From: Rothia dentocariosa ATCC 17931
Lineage (GTDB): Bacteria > Actinomycetota > Actinomycetes > Actinomycetales > Micrococcaceae
Length of the DNA: 64,000 nt
NCBI RefSeq assembly: GCF_000164695.2
Contig: NC_014643.1
Location: forward strand, 1,860,001 to 1,924,000
Direction of reading: 5' to 3'
In this document: positions 57,900-64,000 of the stretch, piece after piece
Layout: every line of letters starts with the position of its first letter
Numbering within the stretch: the stretch's first letter is position 1
Made by a program: the position numbers and the translations under genes
Notes under the pieces: generated by a model
The model's input: the letters and a program-made list of their open reading frames with translations, nothing else
Database searches by the model: none
Told to the model about the DNA's origin: nothing

Positions 57900-58613
57900 T
57901 TAGAAAAGCCGATCTGCTGCGTCGTCGATACCGCGCATCGCATCGTAATCGAGAGAGATGCAGCGGATACCGCGATCTTCGGCAAGAGTCCGTGCCTGGG
58001 GCTTGATCTTTTGTGCAGCAAAAACTCCCTTGACGGGTGCCAGCCGTGGGTCGCGGTTGAGCAGATCGAGGTACCGGGTAAGCTGTTCCACTCCGTCAAT
58101 ATCGCCCACGCGCTTGAGCTCTACCGCAATGCTGATACCATTGGAGTCTCTCGCCATAATATCTACAGGACCAATAGCTGTAGGGTATTCACGGCGTACC
58201 AAGGAGTAACCCTTGCCGAGTGTTTCGATCTGTTCAGCAAGAAGACGCTGCAGGTCGGCCTCTACGCCGTCTTTGATAAGTCCAGGATCGACTCCTAAAT
58301 CATGGGCGTGCTCATGAATAACTTCGTACACGCGGATAAGGAGGCGGTCATCACTTTTAGCGGCTTGTACCGTCCACAGCTGCTGCACATCTGTATCAAG
58401 ATCTTCCCGGGTGCTATCTGGAATCTCGTCATAGTCTGCGACAAGGAGAGAGCATGGTGGGCTCATCCAGTTTAGCGGCTTATAGGAACCGCCATCGGAA
58501 TGGATAAGCACAGAACCGTCATTCTTCACCATAAGTAAGCGGGTAGCACGGGGGAGATGGGCACGCAAACGCCCTTCGTAATCAACGGAACAGTCAGCTA
58601 TAACGATACGCAC
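57900..58613 (-). CDS. nucS: Mismatch-repair endonuclease NucS
   Basis: NucS (EndoMS) cuts mismatched DNA and provides the mismatch repair of actinobacteria that lack MutS and MutL. The 237-residue protein has the N-terminal [11 protein letters not shown] pattern, [13 protein letters not shown], and the catalytic region with G-P-V-D-I and V-E-L-K-R. The start is GTG at 58613, matching the family start; the frame runs upstream to 58736. TAGAGT lies seven bases upstream, suggesting a leaderless mRNA. In mycobacteria it also lies a little downstream of the atp operon. Confidence 0.94.
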   Translation of the reverse strand: MRIVIADCSVDYEGRLRAHLPRATRLLMVKNDGSVLIHSDGGSYKPLNWMSPPCSLLVADYDEIPDSTREDLDTDVQQLWTVQAAKSDDRLLIRVYEVIHEHAHDLGVDPGLIKDGVEADLQRLLAEQIETLGKGYSLVRREYPTAIGPVDIMARDSNGISIAVELKRVGDIDGVEQLTRYLDLLNRDPRLAPVKGVFAAQKIKPQARTLAEDRGIRCISLDYDAMRGIDDAADRLF

Positions 58614-58620
58614 CCCATCT

Positions 58621-58626
58621 ACTCTA
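58621..58626 (-). promoter_or_regulatory. Candidate -10 box of leaderless nucS mRNA
   Basis: TAGAGT on the minus strand is seven bases before the GTG start. No clear Shine-Dalgarno sequence is present. Confidence 0.35.
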
Positions 58627-58712
58627 CCGAGGAAGAGTATGACATGCCAGCTGTAGAAACCGCTGCCTGGCGGCATCAAAGCAGCTAAAAGATGGCATGC
58701 CGTACTGAACGC

Positions 58713-58718
58713 TAGAAT
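58713..58718 (+). promoter_or_regulatory. Candidate -10 box of the small zinc-type gene
   Basis: TAGAAT lies seven bases before the ATG at 58726, predicting transcription from or next to the start codon. Confidence 0.45.
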
Positions 58719-58725
58719 AGAAAGC

Positions 58726-59052
58726 ATGGCACGCAAGAATCACCCCGGTAAACGTTCCTCGGGCACAACCTCCAACAAATGGACGCGGTCTGCACCCGGT
58801 GGACGTGATATATCTCGTATTCTTGACCCGGCGCCGCGCATTGAACGTGACCGTTTTGGTGATTGGCTGGTGCAGTACATTCCCGCCGTAAATGCTCTGA
58901 AAACCTATACGTGCCCAGAATGCAACCGTCCAATTCCGCCAAGAACAGCGCATCTTGTTGTATGGCAAGAAAGCCATACACTGGGGCGTTCTCGCGCCAT
59001 TGATGAGCGCCGCCACTGGCACCAACATTGTTGGCGTACCAGACGCGCTTAG
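58726..59052 (+). CDS. Small conserved zinc-ribbon/HNH-like protein
   Basis: This 108-residue basic protein has C63-x-x-C66, H84, H97 and H101-C102, a pattern that suggests a zinc site or a degenerate HNH-type fold. Proteins of this type are often labelled ATP/GTP-binding in actinobacteria, but I see no Walker motif. It is divergent from nucS with 112 bases between starts. The shared promoter region raises the possibility of a DNA-related role, which is unproven. The 5' end appears leaderless. Confidence 0.75.
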   Translation: MARKNHPGKRSSGTTSNKWTRSAPGGRDISRILDPAPRIERDRFGDWLVQYIPAVNALKTYTCPECNRPIPPRTAHLVVWQESHTLGRSRAIDERRHWHQHCWRTRRA

Positions 59053-59118
59053 AACTATTACGAGATCGGAATACCTATCGTGGGCGCGAAGACCTGTTAG
59101 AACGAAGAAAGTGACACT

Positions 59119-59937
59119 ATGGCGACTGAAGAGTCCTCTGGAAAACTCCGAGAGTTTGATCCCTCACGGTATGTTTTCACCCAATCTGATCAGCCTGTTC
59201 TCATTAAATCTCGCACGGTACTTCCCGCGCGCCGAGAGAATTTTGATGTTACAACCGCTGACGGGAAGCGCCTTGTGGGTGAACTGGCACTTCCCGAAGG
59301 GGAAATTAAAGCTACTCTCGTGACTTTTCACCCGCTTCCAACGCACGGCGGATATATGGATTCGCATGTGTACAAGAAGGCTTCATTCCGTCTGCCAGCG
59401 CTTGCAAATATTGCGGTTCTGCGGTTTAACACCCGCGGTACTTCTTCGATCCGCGGTACAAGCGAGGGAGTGTTCGACGGAGGATTTGCTGAGAAAAAAG
59501 ATTTTGACGCGATCTTACAATATGCCGTAGAACGCCAGCTGCCGAATATCTGGTTAATCGGGTGGTCCTTCGGCACGGAGCTTGTGCTCAAGTACGCCCC
59601 AGAACATGCATCAGAATTTGTGGGGGCTATTCTGCTTTCTCCGCCGCTGCACCGAGTGCATCCCGCCGAACTGGACGAATGGAATAAAATCTCAAATCCG
59701 CTCTATGCCTTTATCCCGGAGTTTGACGACTATCTACGCCCCACCGAAGCGCGCGAGCGTTTTAAATCAATAGCCCGCACTCAGGTCGTGCCTTTTGAGA
59801 ACTGTAAACACCTTTGGGTGGGCGAAAAGTCAGTAAACAGCGTGATCAACGCCCTTGTCTCAGTGGTGACGGGCCAGCAGACCACACTTCCTACCGAATA
59901 CAACGGCCCGGTCGCAGAAGAGATTACTGAACCATAA
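59119..59937 (+). CDS. Alpha/beta hydrolase
   Basis: The 272-residue protein has the nucleophile elbow G-W-S-F-G at 148-152 (S150 predicted nucleophile), the oxyanion region H-P-L-P-T-H-G-G near 74, and R-F-N-T-R-G-T-S. A D and a late C-K-H-L-W histidine complete a likely triad. It resembles the dienelactone hydrolase or AB-hydrolase-1 groups that lack a lid. The substrate is unknown. The gene starts 66 bases after the small zinc-type gene and ends before a shared terminator. Confidence 0.85.
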   Translation: MATEESSGKLREFDPSRYVFTQSDQPVLIKSRTVLPARRENFDVTTADGKRLVGELALPEGEIKATLVTFHPLPTHGGYMDSHVYKKASFRLPALANIAVLRFNTRGTSSIRGTSEGVFDGGFAEKKDFDAILQYAVERQLPNIWLIGWSFGTELVLKYAPEHASEFVGAILLSPPLHRVHPAELDEWNKISNPLYAFIPEFDDYLRPTEARERFKSIARTQVVPFENCKHLWVGEKSVNSVINALVSVVTGQQTTLPTEYNGPVAEEITEP

Positions 59938-59958
59938 TCTGTCTACTCCGTCTATACG

Positions 59959-60000
59959 AAGGATGCGCCTGCCGCTTTTCTCAACGGCGGGCGCATCCTT
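59959..60000. terminator. Bidirectional terminator between the hydrolase and transporter genes
   Basis: Sixteen-base arms (59959-59974 and 59985-60000) pair with one mismatch across a ten-base loop. ATTTTG follows on the plus strand. Confidence 0.82.
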
Positions 60001-60018
60001 ATTTTGAAGAAAAGGGTT

Positions 60019-61341
60019 TTACCGATGGTCTTGGCGGGGAATAAAGACTTCCTTCACCAGAATCAGTAGCGATGCGGCAACAGGAATCGCGATAAGCGCG
60101 CCCAAGACGCCCCACAGCGCACCGCCTGCAGCGACAGCGATAATAGCGACACCGCCGGGAACCGAAACAGCCTTTGACATAATACGCGGCGAAATTACGT
60201 ACGCCTCGATCTGCAGGTAAATGAAATAGGCGATCGCAAATGTGACAGACATTTGCCAGCCTTGCGTCAGAAGAATAAGAGACACCAGAACAAGCGCCGC
60301 TACGCCGCCAACCAATGGGATGAAGGCCAAAATCAAGACGAACACAGCCACAAGTTGAGGGAATGAGAACCCCAAGATAATCATGGTGATAAGCGCGAAG
60401 GTTGCGTTGAGAACAGCGACAACTCCCTGCCCCATCACATAGTTACCAACGGCACCCGTGATACGTTCGGTAAGTTCCTCAACACGTTCCCGCTTGGAAG
60501 CCGGAGCCAAACGCGACCCCCACGCCTTAATAGTGCGCATTGATGAGAGGAAATAGAGCGAGAGGAACAGCACAATAATAGTGCCGGTCAAAATCTGCGC
60601 AATTGTGGAACCCGCAGTAATTAGGTTGCTCATGAATCCGCCGACCGCAGAGCTTGATGTAAGAGACTCTAGGAACTTTGGAACGTTGTTATTAACCCAA
60701 TCGTTAACATGCAGAACGTCATCAATGCGTTTGAAAGTATCAGAATCGATGAAATCCTGATAAATAGCGGGTGCCCGATAGACAAAGCTGCTGGCCTGTG
60801 CGCTGATAATAGGCACAATCCACACCACAAGTCCGCTAATGATGGCTGCGAAGGAAAGAACCACAATCACCACACCGGCACTGCGTTTAACGCCGAAACT
60901 CTCAAGTTTACGAACAATGGGATCAAGCCCAAGCGCGATGAAGATAGCGCCAGTGACCCAGCCGACAAGCGCGCCGACATTGGTAAAAGCGTAGTAAGCC
61001 AGCAGGGCCAGACCAACACCAACCGTCGTCAGGAAACCGAAAGATACAGGATTATGCAGCGGTGAGCTTTTCTCATAAATATGAAGTTCAGAAGCCTCAT
61101 CGACTTTTGGAGAGATGCGGGGAGGAAGAGAAGCTTTGCGGCGTTGTGAACGTGCCTGACTGATGCTATCGGTCAAATCGCTGATGGTACCCGTAATATG
61201 TGAAGTCAGGGATTCGCGCTTTGTAGACGATACGGAACCGTCCTGTTCAAACATGGGTTCTTCCTGCTCCGGCTTTTTCCGCGGAACCCGGGGAACTGGG
61301 GGAGGAGTCTGCTGGGCTTGCGGATTCGAGCTATCGGACAT
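60019..61341 (-). CDS. AI-2E family transporter
   Basis: The 440-residue protein has a polar N-terminus of about 95 residues (Pro/Glu/Ser/Arg rich) and then about eight membrane helices in the PerM/AI-2E arrangement, with the conserved P-L-V-G-G-V-A-A-L segment in the second half. Members export autoinducer-2 or other small molecules, and some act as sodium-proton exchangers. The substrate is unknown. The protein is longer than typical (about 350) because of the N-terminal tail. Confidence 0.9.
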   Translation of the reverse strand: MSDSSNPQAQQTPPPVPRVPRKKPEQEEPMFEQDGSVSSTKRESLTSHITGTISDLTDSISQARSQRRKASLPPRISPKVDEASELHIYEKSSPLHNPVSFGFLTTVGVGLALLAYYAFTNVGALVGWVTGAIFIALGLDPIVRKLESFGVKRSAGVVIVVLSFAAIISGLVVWIVPIISAQASSFVYRAPAIYQDFIDSDTFKRIDDVLHVNDWVNNNVPKFLESLTSSSAVGGFMSNLITAGSTIAQILTGTIIVLFLSLYFLSSMRTIKAWGSRLAPASKRERVEELTERITGAVGNYVMGQGVVAVLNATFALITMIILGFSFPQLVAVFVLILAFIPLVGGVAALVLVSLILLTQGWQMSVTFAIAYFIYLQIEAYVISPRIMSKAVSVPGGVAIIAVAAGGALWGVLGALIAIPVAASLLILVKEVFIPRQDHR

Positions 61342-61554
61342 AGTCTGCCTTTCATAAAGCTTACCTGGCTATTCTACCGGGCATCTCTGAAAACTGTATG
61401 CGCTCGCAACATTCTTGAGGCAGAAAGCTACCGAGTAAGCCTATCTGAAATTTCGCGCACCTCGAACGATTGCCGAGAATCCTGTAAAACAGCGGGTCGC
61501 GCGGGATAATTAGGGAGTACGTTAAATTTCTCTGAGGCTCGCAAAGGATTCTCG

Positions 61555-62511
61555 ATGACAATTCCTCCCACCCCGAACCAACTGCCAACAAACCCCCAAG
61601 GCTCAGCAGAACAAATTCCCGCGTCGGTACGTAGCGCTCCAGTGCTTGGCGGTCACGATATCAGTACTTCTACACCCACTGCAGCACAAAGCAATTCGGC
61701 GAAAAGCTGGCGTTTCGATGTTGCAACACCTGAAGATTTTCAGAAGTACGTACAACTGTCTACTCAAGGCGCCGTGATCTTTGGGCTATATGCCCCGCAT
61801 TCTCCAGCGTCGCTTGAAATGCTAGACGCCGTCGAAAACCTAGTCAATGCGGCGGAAGGTGCGATGCTGCTTGCCGCCGTCGATATTACGAAACTTCCGG
61901 AGGCTGCCCAAGCGTTTGGCATGGACGGCGTACCGGCAGGTGTGGCCGTTATCGCCGGTCGCCCGGCCCCTCTTTATAACGGTCAGATCAGTCCGCAGGA
62001 TCTGTCAGAAATGCTGAAGCAGGTCTTGCAGGTTGCTGCGCAGTATCAGCTTCCCGGTGGATTTGAGCCTGCTCCTTCGGATGAGGAAGAGAAAACCCTG
62101 CCGCCGCTGCACGCTAAAGCACTGGAGGCCCTTGATGAACGCGACTATGAAGGAGCACGAGCCGCCTACCGCGAGGCTTTGACAGAGAACCCAGGCGATC
62201 ATGATGCTAAAGTTGGGCTTGCTCAGGTTGATTTATTAGCTCGCGTGGCAGATTTGGATCTTGCCAAAGAGCGTGAAGCAGCTGCATCCGACGCTCTCAA
62301 CATTGAGGCTGCCTTTAACGTTGCCGATCTTGACGTTATAGGCGGGCATGTTGAAGATGCCTACGCACGACTGCTGCGACTTTTTAAATCTGTTTCTCCG
62401 GAAGATAAGACCCGAGTACGTGAACGTCTTGTGCAGCTCTTTGACGTTGTGGGTGCTACAGACCCGCGAACGGTCAAAGCACGAGCTGAGCTGACGACGG
62501 CAATTTTCTAG
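61555..62511 (+). CDS. Thioredoxin-like TPR co-chaperone (YbbN/CnoX type)
   Basis: The 318-residue protein has a thioredoxin fold at about residues 50-165 followed by tetratricopeptide-like helices (A-L-D-E-R-D-Y-E-G-A-R-A-A-Y-R-E-A-L). This is the layout of YbbN/CnoX, a holdase that protects proteins from oxidation. The C-x-x-C motif is missing: the matching place reads Y-A-P-H-S-P-A-S. It therefore cannot form the usual redox disulfide. A 45-residue disordered N-terminus precedes the fold. Confidence 0.85.
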   Translation: MTIPPTPNQLPTNPQGSAEQIPASVRSAPVLGGHDISTSTPTAAQSNSAKSWRFDVATPEDFQKYVQLSTQGAVIFGLYAPHSPASLEMLDAVENLVNAAEGAMLLAAVDITKLPEAAQAFGMDGVPAGVAVIAGRPAPLYNGQISPQDLSEMLKQVLQVAAQYQLPGGFEPAPSDEEEKTLPPLHAKALEALDERDYEGARAAYREALTENPGDHDAKVGLAQVDLLARVADLDLAKEREAAASDALNIEAAFNVADLDVIGGHVEDAYARLLRLFKSVSPEDKTRVRERLVQLFDVVGATDPRTVKARAELTTAIF

Positions 62512-62526
62512 ACCCATAGAAGAGAA

Positions 62527-62570
62527 AATAAGGTGGGATGTATGTAGCTTGTGACGCATCCCGCCTTATT
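62527..62570. terminator. Terminator after the TPR protein gene
   Basis: Fourteen-base arms at 62527-62540 and 62557-62570 pair with one G-T mismatch. The AATAA/TTATT ends fit a rho-independent signal. Confidence 0.75.
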
Positions 62571-62707
62571 CGCACCTTCAACGTGAAGGTAATAAAAAAT
62601 ACTCTAGTAATCCTTATAGTTCATGCTTTAAAAAGTTTAGAGAATTATTGGTGATATAAGCCCCAAATATGGTTCTGAAGTATTCCCAAACTGGTACCGT
62701 TGTATGT

Positions 62708-63658
62708 ATGAAAGAACACAATTCTGTGCCTGGGACGGTACCTGAAGACTACGGCTATTCACCAGAGAATACACAAGCTGGTGCACCAACGTATGATGCA
62801 GGCCAATCAATGACCGATCAGAGTTATGCAGACGCGCAGCCGGGGAGCTTGCCTCAAGTCACACGTGAGGCTCTTAGTCACCAACCTGGTGCGCACCTTG
62901 TTAATGCCATCGAAATTCATGGTTTGACGAAGGCGTTCGGCATGACTGTTGCCGTTAATCGCATTAATCTTTCCATTCCTACCGGCTCTTTTTACGGTTT
63001 GGTAGGGCGCAACGGTGCCGGTAAGACGACGACTATCTCAATGGTTTCTGGTATGCTGCAGCCCACCGAAGGCGTGGCGTTGATTAAGGGAACCGATATG
63101 TGGCAGAACCCTTTGGAAGCCAAAAAGCACTTGGGCGTTCTGCCGGATGGCGTACACCTTTTCGATAAACTCACAGGTGAACAGCTTATTACCTATTCGG
63201 GGTACCTGCACGGTCTCGAACGTGACACTGTCGCCGAACGTACCAAGGATCTTCTGCAGGCTATGGATTTAACCGATGCAGCAGGTCGCGCGGTCGCCGA
63301 CTATTCAGCAGGTATGACTAAGAAGATCGCCCTCGCAGCAGCGCTGATTCACGCCCCTTCAGTCTTGATCTTGGATGAGCCCTTTGAAGCGGTTGATCCG
63401 GTTTCAGCGGCTAATATTCAGGATATCCTCAAAGGATTCGTCGCCTCAGGCGGAACAGTTATCCTCTCCTCGCATGTCATGGACTTGGTGCAGCGTTTAT
63501 GCGATCACGTCGCCATTATGGATGAGGGACGGATTCTCGCTGCGGGTACGGTTGATGAAGTGCGTGGGGAATCTACTTTGGAAGAACGTTTCATACAGCT
63601 CGTGGGCGGACGCACCACCTCGGAAGGACTATCATGGTTGCGCACCTCGTCTCACTAA
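62708..63658 (+). CDS. ABC transporter ATP-binding protein
   Basis: The 316-residue protein has a polar, Gln/Ala/Tyr-rich N-terminus of about 70 residues, then a single ABC ATPase domain. Walker A is G-R-N-G-A-G-K-T-T, the signature is Y-S-A-G-M-T-K-K (a variant of LSGGQ), and Walker B is L-I-L-D-E-P-F-E-A-V-D. The start is uncertain: ATG 62669 and ATG 62708 are both in frame and neither has a clear ribosome-binding site. It overlaps the permease gene by 25 bases, so the two are one transporter. Confidence 0.9.
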   Translation: MKEHNSVPGTVPEDYGYSPENTQAGAPTYDAGQSMTDQSYADAQPGSLPQVTREALSHQPGAHLVNAIEIHGLTKAFGMTVAVNRINLSIPTGSFYGLVGRNGAGKTTTISMVSGMLQPTEGVALIKGTDMWQNPLEAKKHLGVLPDGVHLFDKLTGEQLITYSGYLHGLERDTVAERTKDLLQAMDLTDAAGRAVADYSAGMTKKIALAAALIHAPSVLILDEPFEAVDPVSAANIQDILKGFVASGGTVILSSHVMDLVQRLCDHVAIMDEGRILAAGTVDEVRGESTLEERFIQLVGGRTTSEGLSWLRTSSH

Positions 63659-64000
63659 AATGGCGGTATGTGCTTGCTTCGCTCAAACGTAGTGTGTGGG
63701 CGATTATTGGTATTGCCTTTGGCGCCCTATATCTGCTTGGCACACTGACTGGTTTGGGATTCGCTTATGTTGGTTTAGGGATTGATGGTAGTTTAGATGG
63801 TCCTGCACTCGCCCTATTCCTCGGGTTTCTTGTATCTCTTGGCTGGGCTCTTATCCCCATTGTCTGGACTGGCCTAGACGGAACCCTTGATGAAAGCCGC
63901 TTCGTGTTATTCCCGCTAGAGGCTAAGACGCTGCAGAAGGGGCAATTCTTCGGTGGGTTTATAGGTCTTCCAGGTATAGCGACGATTATCCTAATCCTTC
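63634..64000 (+). CDS. ABC transporter permease (partial, runs off the window)
   Basis: An open frame starting at ATG 63634 with GGAAGGA upstream continues to the last base (122 codons). The visible N-terminus reads M-V-A-H-L-V-S-L-K-W-R-Y-V-L and then shows three hydrophobic stretches. It overlaps the 3' end of the ATPase gene, as membrane subunits of such pairs often do. The substrate is unknown. Confidence 0.85.
   Translation, partial: MVAHLVSLKWRYVLASLKRSVWAIIGIAFGALYLLGTLTGLGFAYVGLGIDGSLDGPALALFLGFLVSLGWALIPIVWTGLDGTLDESRFVLFPLEAKTLQKGQFFGGFIGLPGIATIILIL

Overview
The window reads as chromosome from a moderate-GC actinobacterium of the Micrococcaceae, most likely Rothia. This is inferred from gene order and protein character, not from a database match. 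The evidence is yggT-divIVA-lspA-rluD-dnaE, nrdR, glnA2-glnE with panB nearby, and the long actinobacterial block argS-lysA-hom-thrC-thrB-rho-prfA-prmC-tsaC-wecA-atpI/Z-atpBEFHAGDC-nucS. There is no plasmid or prophage structure, no CRISPR array, no rRNA and no insertion sequence. One tRNA (Arg, CCG) is present.

Layout. 1-7.4 kb: cell-pole, lipoprotein-processing, pseudouridylation and replication genes and nrdR. 7.4-10.8 kb: map-ppgK and panB on the minus strand with one small plus-strand gene between them. 10.9-14.1 kb: two large, unrecognised, membrane-anchored helical proteins on the minus strand. 14.6-19.4 kb: glnA2-glnE. 19.4-22.9 kb: an accessory patch holding an AT-rich membrane gene split by a -1 frameshift at a T6 run, an orphan YefM antitoxin, two tandem paralogous membrane proteins, and a complete YefM-YoeB toxin-antitoxin pair with a TGTACA-type operator. 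23-30 kb: hrpA, an acetyltransferase, an oxidoreductase, an HXXEE protein and the tRNA. 30.2-43.3 kb: argS, lysine/threonine biosynthesis, rho, RF1 and its methylase, and tsaC. 43.4-48.5 kb: an inserted sugar-nucleotide/glycosyltransferase set. 48.7-57.8 kb: wecA-like gene and the complete ATP synthase operon. 57.9-64 kb: nucS, a small zinc-type protein, a hydrolase, an AI-2E transporter, a thioredoxin-like TPR protein, and an ABC transporter whose permease runs off the window.

How the genes work together. Lysine (lysA) and threonine (hom, thrC, thrB) genes share the aspartate pathway. prmC methylates the release factor encoded just upstream by prfA. The glycosyltransferase, dehydratase and WecA-like genes could build one lipid-linked surface glycan. 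AtpI/AtpZ probably help to assemble the ATP synthase encoded downstream.

The most interesting places are the accessory patch at 19.4-22.9 kb, the two unknown proteins at 10.9-14.1 kb, a very long perfect palindrome between nrdR and ppgK, a structured leader before rho, an ATP synthase epsilon subunit without room for its regulatory helices, and several genes whose -10 hexamer lies only 6-8 bases before the start codon, suggesting leaderless mRNAs. I did not find a clear multi-gene system that I would call new. The strongest candidates are described below with their limits.
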